Assembly (NCBI RefSeq): GCF_015207425.1
Contig: NZ_JADEWZ010000005.1
Location: 1 to 64,000 of the forward strand
Origin: Lusitaniella coriacea LEGE 07157
GTDB lineage: Bacteria; Cyanobacteriota; Cyanobacteriia; Cyanobacteriales; Spirulinaceae
Reading direction: 5' to 3'
DNA: 64,000 nt
This document shows, piece by piece, positions 21,220 to 31,100 of the stretch (position 1 is the stretch's first letter; each line of letters opens with the position of its first letter). The translations under genes and the position numbers were made by a program. The notes under the pieces are model-generated. The model saw only the letters and a list, made by a program, of their open reading frames with translations. It made no database searches and was not told the DNA's origin.

Positions 21220-22137
21220 ATGAAAAAACCGTCTCTCGAATTGTTACGCCAACAGCAAGAAGCCAGCAATGAACAAACACCACCACAGCGTTTAGCGCAA
21301 CTGGCAAGCATAAGTATCGAGTTTGCGCGACTTGTCGCACAAAATCCAACCGCACCTGTCGATTTGCTCGCAAAGTTGAGCAAAAGTGACGATAAACTGA
21401 CTCGTCAATCCGTGACAGCGAATCCCAATACGCGAATAGAAATTTTATTGAGATTGGGTAGAGAATTTCCTAAAGAATTCCTAGAAAATCCTGTATTTCT
21501 GCTAATTTGCTTGGAAAACCCGAATTTTGTACAAACGATACCGGAAGATACCCTTTCCCGCTTGCTGAGGTGTCAGGATGCACCGCTATTTCTGCTGGAA
21601 CGCGCCGCAAGTTATCCAGAACGCCGAATTCGCACTCAAGCAGTCGATCGCGCGCCTTTAAATTTTCTAGCAAAACTCGTCCAAAATCCCTATGAAGATG
21701 TTCGCATGGTTATTGCCGAAAATCCTAAAATTCCTATTCCCCTTTTGGAACAGTTGGGAAGCGATGAGAGTGTATGGGTTCGCTGTACAGTAGCAGCTCA
21801 TCCTCAAACGCCCATTGGGGTTTTAGAGCAATTGTCGCGGGATGAGAGTGAAGAAGTTCGCCGTATCGTTGCCGCTCATTCTCAAACGCCCATAAGGATT
21901 TTAGAGCAATTGGCGCGCGACCGCGATCGCGAGGTTCGATGGTCTGTTGCCGCTCACAAACAAGTGTCTCCCTCCAGTTTAGAAGTTTTGGCGCGCGATC
22001 TTGACAGTCAAATTCGTTGCGCCGTCGCCAAAAACCCCAATACTCCCCCTGAACTTCTCTCTGTGCTACAAACCGATGAAACCCCTAGCGTCTCTCGTTG
22101 GGCAAAATATCACCTTAAACGAATGGCACTGAAATAA
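21220..22137 (+). CDS. LRV-repeat protein, short tandem paralogue
   Basis: This 305-residue protein starts MKKPSLELLRQQQEASNEQT, almost the same N-terminus as the preceding gene, followed by about six LRV repeats. ATG 21220 is preferred: the frame is open from an upstream TTG/ATG-like codon at 21181, but alignment with the first copy fixes the start here. It begins 32 bases after the first LRV stop, and the spacer itself is duplicated. The two genes arose by tandem duplication and then differ in repeat number, which may tune partner specificity. Confidence 0.87.
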   Translation: MKKPSLELLRQQQEASNEQTPPQRLAQLASISIEFARLVAQNPTAPVDLLAKLSKSDDKLTRQSVTANPNTRIEILLRLGREFPKEFLENPVFLLICLENPNFVQTIPEDTLSRLLRCQDAPLFLLERAASYPERRIRTQAVDRAPLNFLAKLVQNPYEDVRMVIAENPKIPIPLLEQLGSDESVWVRCTVAAHPQTPIGVLEQLSRDESEEVRRIVAAHSQTPIRILEQLARDRDREVRWSVAAHKQVSPSSLEVLARDLDSQIRCAVAKNPNTPPELLSVLQTDETPSVSRWAKYHLKRMALK

Positions 22138-22173
22138 GCATTAAGAAATCGCCCAAAGTATTGAAATCTCCTA

Positions 22174-22215
22174 GGGTGGACAGCGCCCACCAGCTTTAAA
22201 TCAGTGCAATTCCAC
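22174..22215. repeat. Short palindromic interspersed repeat
   Basis: GGGTGG...GCCCACC hairpin followed by TAAATCAGTGCAATTCC. A related unit lies at 63899-63960 (GTAGGCAATGCCCACC, then TAAATCAGTGCGATTCC). Non-coding. Confidence 0.55.
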
Positions 22216-22291
22216 CTTAAACAACTGTATCTTGTCTAAGATCGTGAGAAATCGAGAAAACCTGACCCTACACTGATAACTGACGACTGAA

Positions 22292-23293
22292 ATGACCCCA
22301 GCAGACCTCCAAACCTACCTCATCCAACTCATCGCCAACCAACTCCACATCAGCACTACCATCTGGGGCGCTCCAGGAATCGGCAAATCCAGCATCGTCG
22401 CCCAAATCGCCTGCCAGCAGGATATCGACTTCGTGGACGTTCGCCTCTCGCAACTCGCACCCACAGACTTGCGGGGATTGCCCGTAGCAGAAGACGGTAT
22501 TTCCAAATGGTATCCCCCCGAATTTCTCCCGCGCCAGGGAAAAGGAATCCTCTTTCTCGACGAGCTGAACATGGCACCTCCCGCAATGCAGGGAATGGCA
22601 CAGCAATTGATTTTAGACCGTCGCGTTGGCAGTTACGAGGTTCCCGACGGCTGGTATATTTGGGCGGCTTGCAACCGCAAAGAAGACCGCGCAGCCGTAT
22701 TCGATATGCCCGCACCCCTGGCGAATCGCTTCCTGCATCTCCACGTCGAACCGGATTTGGAGAGTTTTAAAGCTTATGCCTTAACCGCAGCCATCCACGA
22801 ACAAATCATTGCCTTTCTCTCCTTTCGTTCCACCCTCCTGCACAAACTCGATCCCCAAAACGCCGCTTGGCCTTCCCCCCGTTCCTGGGAAATGGCAGCA
22901 CGACTCCACGAAGCAAAACTCAATATTGCAACCGCCGTTGGAGAGGGTGCTGCGGCTGAGTTTGCGTCCTATTTGAAAGTGTACGAAAACCTCCCGGATA
23001 TTGCGCAGATTCTCGATGGGAAAGGTCAAAAGATCGCGTTTCCCCAAGAACCCTCCGTGCGTTACGCCGTCACGATTGGTTTGGCGATTCGGGCGGAAAA
23101 TGCGACCCAGGGCTACAATGCCTTTACTTGGTTGAGTCAAATGGCTACGCCGGAATGGGTGCAATTGTTTGCGGTGGATTTGTTCCGCAGTTTGCGTGCG
23201 AGGGGTCAAATGGGAGCTTTGGCACAGATTATCCAAAAGGATGAGCGGTTACAGGATTTTCTCAAGGATTTTCAGGGATTGGTATCGATGTGA
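22292..23293 (+). CDS. MoxR-type AAA+ ATPase
   Basis: This 333-residue AAA+ protein has Walker A GAPGIGKSS (about residues 28-36), Walker B ILFLDELNMAPP (about 87-98) and sensor segment WAACNRKEDRA. MoxR-family ATPases work as chaperones with a VWA-domain partner, and the next gene encodes exactly such a protein 121 bases downstream. Together they probably remodel or activate a protein complex whose identity is unknown; the adjacent LRV solenoids are candidates by position only. Confidence 0.85.
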   Translation: MTPADLQTYLIQLIANQLHISTTIWGAPGIGKSSIVAQIACQQDIDFVDVRLSQLAPTDLRGLPVAEDGISKWYPPEFLPRQGKGILFLDELNMAPPAMQGMAQQLILDRRVGSYEVPDGWYIWAACNRKEDRAAVFDMPAPLANRFLHLHVEPDLESFKAYALTAAIHEQIIAFLSFRSTLLHKLDPQNAAWPSPRSWEMAARLHEAKLNIATAVGEGAAAEFASYLKVYENLPDIAQILDGKGQKIAFPQEPSVRYAVTIGLAIRAENATQGYNAFTWLSQMATPEWVQLFAVDLFRSLRARGQMGALAQIIQKDERLQDFLKDFQGLVSM

Positions 23294-23414
23294 TGGTTGG
23301 GTTTTGAATTAAAATTTAACGCCCTTTTTTTTAATTCGAGGACTTGAATTAAAACGATCGCGCGCCAATCAACCTCAACTCCTCACAAGGCATGGCTTTA
23401 AGCAATTGAAAGAG

Positions 23415-24545
23415 ATGAAAAAGGCAACACTAGACTTAAATCGACGAATTAGTGCTTCTCTGCTGCGATTGCGGGTAAAATCGCCGTTTTTCGCGACGCT
23501 AGCCTTGTTTGTTCGCTTTTATCCCAGGGCAACTATTCCCACTGCTGGAACGGATGGGAAGGATATTTTCTACAATCCTGATTTTTTAGCGTCTCTCCCC
23601 CCGGCGCAATTGGACGGGGTTTTGCTACACGAAGTTCTCCACGCCGCCTTGCTGCACGTGATTCGGCGGGGTTCTCGGCAACGGCAATTATGGAATGTGG
23701 CGGCGGATATTGTGGTTAATGGCGCGATCGCGGAACAAAATTGTTTTGAACTACCATCCGGCACAATCCGCGACCCCCAACTCGAACAGTTCAGCGTTGA
23801 GGAAATTTACGAATTACTGTTGCAAAATCCTCCGAAAAATTGCAATTGTATGTGGGATTTGCTCGACCCGTTAGGAGAGGGAAACAGCTTAGATAATGCC
23901 CGGAAAGCCGCCCTAGAAGCCCATTGGAAAGCCGCACTACAGCAAGCTTTAACCATTGCTCGCGCCAGCAACCAACAAGGGAGCATTCCCCCAGGACTGC
24001 AACGGGAATTGGGAACCCTCACCGAACCGCAACTGGACTGGCGTTCTTATCTCTGGCGTTATTTAGTCCGAACTCCTAACGATTTTGCGGGGTTTGACCG
24101 CCGTTTTGTCGGACGCGGACTGTATCTGGAAACCTTGGAAGGGGAATCGGTGCAAGTGTTTATTGCAGTGGACACCAGCGGTTCGATTAGCGACGAACAA
24201 ATGGGGTTGTTTTTGAGCGAAGTCTGCGGAATTTTCAACACGTATCCCCACCTCACAGGAAGCCTGTACTACGTCGATGCTGAGGCGTATGGCCCTTATC
24301 CCCTCGATGCCAAGGAAATTCCCAAACCTGTTGGCGGTGGCGGTACGTCCTTCGTTCCCTTTTTCAATCGCGTGGCTGAAACTTGGGACGCTCAAACCAC
24401 TGGCGTTTGCGTCTATCTCACGGACGGTTATGGCACATTTCCCCCCGAACCGCCAGAATTGCCCGTACTTTGGGTGGTTACGCCGGGAGGGTTGCCCTTA
24501 GAGCAGTTTCCTTGCGGTGAAACTGTCCGCCTGTTGAGTGTGTAG
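23415..24545 (+). CDS. DUF2201-type putative metallopeptidase with VWA-like domain
   Basis: The 376-residue product has an N-terminal domain with HEVLH (HExxH zinc motif, about residue 75) and a C-terminal VWA-like domain with the MIDAS motif DTSGS (about residue 250). This is the arrangement of the DUF2201 family usually paired with MoxR ATPases, as here. ATG 23415 is preferred to the TTG at 23406. It may be an active zinc protease or a metal-binding adaptor. Gene order ATPase then VWA protein suggests an operon. The sigma-factor gene is convergent, 9 bases away. Confidence 0.85.
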   Translation: MKKATLDLNRRISASLLRLRVKSPFFATLALFVRFYPRATIPTAGTDGKDIFYNPDFLASLPPAQLDGVLLHEVLHAALLHVIRRGSRQRQLWNVAADIVVNGAIAEQNCFELPSGTIRDPQLEQFSVEEIYELLLQNPPKNCNCMWDLLDPLGEGNSLDNARKAALEAHWKAALQQALTIARASNQQGSIPPGLQRELGTLTEPQLDWRSYLWRYLVRTPNDFAGFDRRFVGRGLYLETLEGESVQVFIAVDTSGSISDEQMGLFLSEVCGIFNTYPHLTGSLYYVDAEAYGPYPLDAKEIPKPVGGGGTSFVPFFNRVAETWDAQTTGVCVYLTDGYGTFPPEPPELPVLWVVTPGGLPLEQFPCGETVRLLSV

Positions 24546-24554
24546 GAATGTTCT

Positions 24555-25232
24555 CTAATAGAAATTGCGCGATCGCGGAACGGAAATAGCCTTCTTTTCC
24601 TGTTGTATCGCTTCTAGCTCTAACAGTCCCAATTCTTCGAGAATATATTGACCCAATTCCCGCCAACGCTTAGAAACCATCCCTTGTGTAAATCCTAACT
24701 CCTTGGCAATTCGGGTTTGTTTTTTCCCTTGCACCATTCGATTCCAAATTTGCAGATAGCCTCGATTGGCGTGGCGTTGGTCGATGATTTCAATCGCCGC
24801 GATCGCGCGTACAATCAAATCGGCGCGTTCGACTGCATCGAACAAATCCAACTCATCCGCGATCGTCTCTCCCAAAACCATCTCCGTTCCGGGGAGTGTT
24901 TGGTCTAAACTCTTCCAAACCCCCACCTTATCCTTGCGTCGTTCGTGCCGTACCGCATCGATAACTGCATTGTAGGCGACTGATGTTGCCCAACGATAGA
25001 ACTTCTCCACCCCACCGTAGCGAAACTTCTGCGCTCGAACTGCTTGCAAAACTTTCAAATGCACCTCCTGCATTGCATCCTGCCATGCTAAAGCCGTTCC
25101 TTGAGTATTTTTCCGCGCAATGCGTTCCACTCGCCTGCGGTGTTCTGCATCGAGTAGGAGTTGTTCGAGTCGCTGAGCGTCATCTGAGACATCTATCTCC
25201 GGATCGTCCGCAATCAGTTGTTCTGCAAACAT
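24555..25232 (-). CDS. Sigma-70 family (ECF-like) RNA polymerase sigma factor
   Basis: This 225-residue protein has a region-2-like segment (AWQDAMQEVHLKVLQAVRAQ ... RWATSVAYNAVIDAVRHERR, about residues 48-95) and a region-4-like helix-turn-helix near 170-195 (TRIAKELGFTQGMVSKRWRE). It lacks region 1 and the longer region 3, as in ECF factors. AGGA lies 8-9 bases before the ATG. It faces the VWA gene. No anti-sigma factor gene is adjacent. Target genes cannot be read from the sequence. Confidence 0.85.
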   Translation of the reverse strand: MFAEQLIADDPEIDVSDDAQRLEQLLLDAEHRRRVERIARKNTQGTALAWQDAMQEVHLKVLQAVRAQKFRYGGVEKFYRWATSVAYNAVIDAVRHERRKDKVGVWKSLDQTLPGTEMVLGETIADELDLFDAVERADLIVRAIAAIEIIDQRHANRGYLQIWNRMVQGKKQTRIAKELGFTQGMVSKRWRELGQYILEELGLLELEAIQQEKKAISVPRSRNFY

Positions 25233-25774
25233 ATCGGTGTTTCCTCGTGAAAGTTTTTTGAATTTGGGTTCGGCGTGTTTGGCAACCCAATATTGCTCTC
25301 TTCTTTTGGGAATGCGGCTTAACCCAAGTTGCTATCCCATCGTTATTCCACCGCATCTATTTTTTGTAACTCAACGTATTACAAAAAGAACTGTCACACA
25401 GGTTCAACTCCCCCGTACCCCTTTCTTCGCATTCCATTGCAGCGATCGACTGTGCCAAAACCGCGATCGCACACCAGTAAGATGAAGTCCGGTTGAATGT
25501 CCTCAGTAAGGACTGACGTGGTGAATTTTTATGATGAGCAGAATTTGTTATGAGCTGTTACGCCTTAAATGCACCCAAACCGTCCTATCGATCTACAACA
25601 GAACTTTTTACCCCAATCCCGGAATATTTTTTCTCGCCTCTCCGTTACAGGGAATAGAGGGTTCAAAATCAACGAACTCCAAACTCATCTCAATTGTTGT
25701 AAGTAATCTGGATAATCAACGTTTTGATTGCCGGTTCTTCAACAAAAGTTCATTGACTTAAGAGATTTTTAATC
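25233..25774. other. Intergenic region without a supported gene
   Basis: 542 bases between the sigma-factor start and the patatin gene. A GTCCT/AGGAC hairpin lies near 25498-25512 and a HIP1 octamer near 25464. A 76-codon frame at 25531-25761 shows no family resemblance or ribosome site and is not called. The sigma-factor promoter must lie in the left part. Confidence 0.6.
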
Positions 25775-27292
25775 ATGCCTCAAAAACTTGCAATTACCAT
25801 TAGTGGAGCCGTCTCACTTGGAAGTCACGACGCGGGTGTTTTGTATGAAGTTCTTCGCGCGATCGCGCAACATAATAAGGCAACCTCTAAGGAGGCTGAA
25901 AAAATCGAAATTGATGTCATTACAGGCGCATCAGCCGGAGCAATGACTGCTTGTATCCTGGCTCAAAAACTCCTGTTCGATCGCGATTCCCTAGAAGGCG
26001 GAGAAGGCGGAGAAGGCGGAGAATACGATAACGATCTCTATCGTCCGTGGGTGGAGGAAGCTGATATCGTAAAACTATTGAAGTTTCAGAAAGGTGACGA
26101 TCCCAACAAATCCATTTTTTCGTCGTCCGCGATCGCGCAAATTGGCTACAAATACCTTTTGAAACGATATGAAGATGGAAACCTCGTCCAAAACCCACAT
26201 CCCGCAGCCGCAGAAAGCATTCATTTAGGAATGACCATGTCAAATCTAAATGGATTTGATTTTGAACAAAAAGTTACGGATTATAGGCAACTTAAGAATC
26301 CTGATGCAAAGTCTTTTGTTTATACAACGCATCGCGATTGGTTCTCTACAGAAATCAAGACAAGTGACGATCGAAAACAGTTTTGGGAGAAAATCGAACA
26401 GATTGGTCGCTCTTCTGGCGCTTTTCCCTTTGCTTTTCAGGTTTTAGAAATTGAGCGCGATAAGCGAGAGGAAGTTTATCGTAATGTAAAGAATTTGCCC
26501 GACTCACCAAAGTTTAATTACACCGACGGAGGTATTTTCGACAATGATCCCTTGGGAATGGCGAAGCGTCTAGTTAATCGAATAGATATTCACCCCAATG
26601 ACTTCGAGAATCGATACTATCTCTACATTTCCCCAGGACCGAAAAAATCCTCATCCAACGTCAATTTTAATTCAGAGAATGCCAACTTTATCAATACAGC
26701 AAGGGCATTGAGTGGGGCTATTTTTACTCAAGCGCGTTTCCAGGATTGGATCGAAATCAACCAAATTAATGCATCAATTGATCGCTTTCACCAACAAGCA
26801 ATCGATTTAAAAGAGATTTTGACAAAATCATCCTGTCAAAGAGACTATTTTGATAAAGTGATGACAGAACTATTAACTATTTTATACCAAGAAGAGAAAG
26901 ACCCTTCTCCCAGAGAAGACGATCCCTACTCACGACGAGGGAAATCTCAAAAATCAGACTCTGAACGCCTTCGCAAGCAATTTAGCAATGAGTATGATGA
27001 AATTCACGATAAAACGTTAGCTGATACTTGGATCAAAACCGTGCAAGTTTTGGAAAAAGCCGCAGGTTTAGGTGATTACGATCTGATGAAGATCTATGCA
27101 ATTACCTCAGAAGATGAGAATTTGATTGGAGAGGGATTAAGTGCTTTTGTTGGGTTCCTGAGTAAAGAATTCCGTCGGTTCGATTACGATAGCGGTCGAA
27201 TTAACGCGATAAAATCGCTTGAAGAACTTCAAAGGCTTCACCAATCTAATAAAAGTCAGAATCTGATAAAAGTCAAAAGCCAATCTATTTGA
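25775..27292 (+). CDS. Patatin-like phospholipase
   Basis: This 505-residue patatin-family lipid hydrolase has a Gly-rich oxyanion segment (SGAVSLGSHDAG, residues 10-21), nucleophile Ser53 in GASAG and catalytic Asp251 in DGG, so both dyad residues are present. The C-terminal half is longer than a minimal patatin domain and unassigned. A GGCGGAGAA unit repeated three times (25997-26023) encodes a Gly-Glu run in a surface loop. Bacterial patatins act in membrane-lipid turnover, as toxins or as defence effectors; nothing nearby decides among these. A small frame overlaps its stop. Confidence 0.9.
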   Translation: MPQKLAITISGAVSLGSHDAGVLYEVLRAIAQHNKATSKEAEKIEIDVITGASAGAMTACILAQKLLFDRDSLEGGEGGEGGEYDNDLYRPWVEEADIVKLLKFQKGDDPNKSIFSSSAIAQIGYKYLLKRYEDGNLVQNPHPAAAESIHLGMTMSNLNGFDFEQKVTDYRQLKNPDAKSFVYTTHRDWFSTEIKTSDDRKQFWEKIEQIGRSSGAFPFAFQVLEIERDKREEVYRNVKNLPDSPKFNYTDGGIFDNDPLGMAKRLVNRIDIHPNDFENRYYLYISPGPKKSSSNVNFNSENANFINTARALSGAIFTQARFQDWIEINQINASIDRFHQQAIDLKEILTKSSCQRDYFDKVMTELLTILYQEEKDPSPREDDPYSRRGKSQKSDSERLRKQFSNEYDEIHDKTLADTWIKTVQVLEKAAGLGDYDLMKIYAITSEDENLIGEGLSAFVGFLSKEFRRFDYDSGRINAIKSLEELQRLHQSNKSQNLIKVKSQSI

Positions 27293-27474
27293 CGAATTTT
27301 AGCTCGAATAAACCTCTTCTTGACCCAGAGTTAGTGAAACTTGCAAAGCATCCCAATTCTGTGAAAGCACTTAAAAAAGTTAACCGATGGATTCTTGTGA
27401 AAGTTATTTCTCATCTACTGAATCGTCTTATTCGAGTTCGGATTCAATTAAAGTCTCTACGGTGGCGAATGTAA
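27289..27474 (+). CDS. Possible small basic protein coupled to the patatin gene
   Basis: A 61-codon frame starts with TTG overlapping the patatin stop (TTGA overlap), a typical translational-coupling arrangement. The product is basic and has no recognised domain. TTG use and lack of family make this a weak call. Confidence 0.3.
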   Translation: MTNFSSNKPLLDPELVKLAKHPNSVKALKKVNRWILVKVISHLLNRLIRVRIQLKSLRWRM

Positions 27475-28187
27475 AGATTGAACAAAATTCGTAGTGGGAT
27501 ACGCAGTCAAGAATTTGCGCGTGCCGCCTCTCAGAAGGTTCTTTGAAGATTGCGCGATCGCTATTAGCAACGTCGCTGGCAAGGTAAAGTGCAAAGCAGC
27601 GGCGACTACATTATCGAGGTTTATTCTACCACTGGAGCTAAGTATTCTCTTGAGTTCGATATTTCTTGAATTGGTTATTCAATCTTCCCGTTTAACGAAT
27701 GACAAAGCCTCAACTATAGCGGAATGGCGCTGATTTAACGCTGGTGAGCGCGACCCAACAAATACTTGCTGCTGTTGGGTTTCGTGCCTCAACCCAACCT
27801 ACACAATGCCCACAATTTTAAGCTTGCCGAGCTACTACTGGACTATTCATCAATTTAACAGGATTGCGTATTGAATTATTTAGCGCGATCGCGTCCCCAC
27901 TTCCCAAAGGATTCAATGTCTTGTCTCGAACTCTCCCCCCATTGAGCAACAGGCCGTTCCCTTGCTACGGGGATAGGCTTGAAATTTGAGAAAGTTAGTT
28001 TTGGGGGAATGCCAAATCAAATCGGGACGGTATAATTCGGCAAGAGTCGATCGCGTGGGGATAAAAAATTATTTAGTTCGATCGCGCGTGCTGCCTTTCA
28101 GCAGATCCTGAAGGGATCGCGAAAGTCAAAGTGTTGTTGGTTTCCGGTCTAAAGACGTGCCTGCCAAACTGTCATCCCGACAAATTC
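27475..28187. other. Degenerate intergenic region with palindromic repeat
   Basis: 713 bases with no intact gene. In one plus-strand frame 27586-27666 reads QGKVQSSGDYIIEVYSTTG to a TGA, resembling the tail of a small soluble protein and probably a remnant. A palindromic repeat lies at 27752-27810 (CCCAACA/TGTTGGG, then TTGGGTT/AACCCAA), of a type common in cyanobacteria. TATAAT at 28031-28036 is a possible -10 for the RND gene, without a clear -35. Confidence 0.55.
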
Positions 28188-31100
28188 ATGTTGTTATTCG
28201 TTAACGCATTCATTAAGCGACCTGTCTTAACAACGGTTTGCTCGCTCGTTATTGTATTAGTGGGCGCGATCGCGGGGACGCAATTGCCGATCGCGCAATT
28301 GCCCGAAATTGCCCCAACCCAAGTTCAAGTCACCTCAACCTATATTGGGGCGGATGCCCAAACTGTTGAAAACTCCGTAACCGGGATTCTCGAACGAGAA
28401 ATCAACGGGGTTGAGGGCATGAAATATATCGAATCCAACAGCAGCGACACGGGAACGAGTCAAATTACCGTCACCTTCGATGGTTCGGTCGATAAAGACC
28501 TTGCCCAGGTCAACGTACAAAATCGAGTCGCGATCGCAGAACCCCAACTCCCTGAAGCGGTCATCCAAACGGGCATCATCACCGAAAAAGCCTCTAGCAG
28601 CTTGCTCCTGGTCTTCGGATTTTTTGCCGAGGATGATGCCTACGACGACGTTTTCATCAGTAACTACGTCGATCTCTTCCTTCTCGATCCCCTCAAACGG
28701 GTTGAGGGAGTTGGGCGAGCAGTCATTTTTGGGGAACGGAAATATGCCATGCGCCTTTGGCTGAATCCCAATGCCTTAGCCAGTCGAAGTTTGACTTCCC
28801 AAGATGTTGCCAACGCCCTGCGCGAACAAAGCATTCAAGTGGGAGTGGGCGCGATCGGTCAGCAACCGGCACCTCCAGACCAAGAGATTCAAATGAGTCT
28901 GCGCGCTCAAAGCCGTTTCACCAGTGCGGCTGAGTTTGAAAATTTGGTCATCGCCACGGGAGAAGCGGGAAATTTAATCAAACTCAAAGATATCGGTCGT
29001 GCGGAACTCGGCGCGCAAAACTACGACAGCAGCGTGCAAATTCGCAGCAATCCCGGCGTGGGGATTGGGATTTATCAACTTCCCGGAAGTAACGCCCTAG
29101 AAGTCGCCCGTAAAGTTAAAGCGACCATTGCCGAACTCGAACAAGAATTTCCCCCCGGTTTAACCGCAAGCGTCGCCTTTGACACCACTGAATTTGTCGA
29201 AAGCTCTCTCAAAGAAGTCCTCTTCACCCTACTACAAGCGATCTCGCTGGTCATTTTAATCATCTTTGTCTTCCTGCAAGACTGGCGCACCACAGTCATT
29301 CCCGCCGTCACGATCCCCGTCTCTCTCATTGGAACCCTCGCCTTTCTCAAAATTTTCGGCTTTGAAATCAACACCCTCACCCTCTTTGGTTTAGTGCTGG
29401 CAACGGGATTAGTTGTAGACGATGCCATCGTGGTTGTGGAAGCCATTTCCAGCAAAATCTCCCAAGGGATGACCCCTCGCAAAGCAGCAATTGAAGCAAT
29501 GGGAGAACTCACCGGGGCAGTGATTGCCACCTCCATCGTCCTGATGGCAGTCTTTATCCCCATCGCCTTTTTCCCTGGAACCACAGGCAAAATTTACCAA
29601 CAATTTGCCCTCACCATTGCCTTTACCGTTGGCCTTTCCACCTTCAACGCCCTCACCTTTTCCCCCACCATCTCCGCCCTCCTCCTGCGCCGCAAAACCT
29701 CAGATCGCTCGTCACCTCTGGGCTGGTTTTTCCGCAAATTCAACGCGGTCTTTTCCTGGATTACCCAGCGCTATCGACAACTCCTCGCCTTCTTCTCCCG
29801 CGCCAAAATCCTGGTGATGGGGCTATTTTTAGCCGCTTTGGGTTTAACTTTCTGGCTCTACCAAATCGTCCCCTCCGCATTCATTCCCGCCGAAGACCAA
29901 GGCTACTTCTTGGGCATTCTCCAAGCCCCTGAAGGGGTTTCCCTCAATTACACCCAATCCCTAATGGAACAGGTGGATTTGGAAATGCAAAAAATCCCTG
30001 AAGTTAAGACCACGTTTATGATTAGCGGGTTTGGCTTTGATGGTAGCGGCAGCAATAAGGGCGTATTTTTTGGCACGCTAACCCCTTGGGACAAACGGAC
30101 TGACCCCTCTCAATCCGTTGAAGGGATTCTCGGACGTTTGAATGGGGAGTTGCAAAAGATTCCCGGTGCTTTTGTTCTTGCTTTGAATGCCCCTCCGGTT
30201 CAAGGATTGAGTAACTTTGGCGGTTTTGAATTTCAGTTGCAAGATCGCAGTGGCGGGCGCTTTGAGATGGAAGATTTAGTGGGGAGTGCCTATGGACTAA
30301 TCGAGCAGGGAAACCAACAACCCGCGATCGCGGGCAGCGTTTTTACTCAATTTAGCGCCAACGCGCCCCAACTGGAAATCGAGATCGACCGCGATCGCGT
30401 TAAAGCCCTCAATATCGATCTCAATGACGCTCTCACCACCCTTGGCGCATACCTCGGCTCCCAATACATCAATGACTTTACTTACGGTCAGCGCAGCTAT
30501 CGGGTGTATATTCAAGCCGATCCCGCTTTTCGCTCCAAAACCGACGATATTAACAACATTTACGTCCGTTCCCAGGATGGTCGCATGATTTCCCTGGGCA
30601 ACCTCATTACAACCACCCCCATTACCGGGGCGCAAACCATTACCCACTTCAACCTTTTCCGCGCCATTAAACTCCAAGGGCAAGCCGCACCGGGATACAG
30701 TTCGGGGCAAGCCCTCCAAGCCATGATTCAAGCCTATCAAGCCGCCGCACAGCCGGGAGTTGGCTACGAATGGATGGGAACCGCCCTAGAAGAAATCTCC
30801 TCCGGGGGTCAAGCCCCAATTATTTTCGGATTGGGATTAGTGATGGTCTTTCTCGTCCTCGCCGCCCAGTACGAAAGCTATATCGACCCCATCATTATTC
30901 TGCTCACCGTTCCCCTTGCCATCCTGGGGGCGCTGTCCTTCCTCGCCTTACGAGGGCTGAATTTGGATGTTTATGCACAAGTGGGTTTGGTGATGCTCAT
31001 CGGTTTAGCGAGTAAAAACGCCATTCTAATTGTTGAATTTGCCAACCAACGACGTGCGGAGGGGGCAAACATCGCTAAAGCTGCCCTTGAAGCCGGGGAA

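Noticed and set aside
19166-22137. LRV repeats considered as DGR variable repeats
   Set aside because: Differences between repeats are spread over all bases and both silent and replacement sites, not confined to adenines of one copy.
25385-25430. GGTTCAACTCC-like T-loop considered as a tRNA
   Set aside because: No matching acceptor stem, D-loop or anticodon arm could be drawn around it.
25531-25761. 76-codon frame before the patatin gene
   Set aside because: No ribosome site, no recognisable family and atypical composition; left as intergenic.
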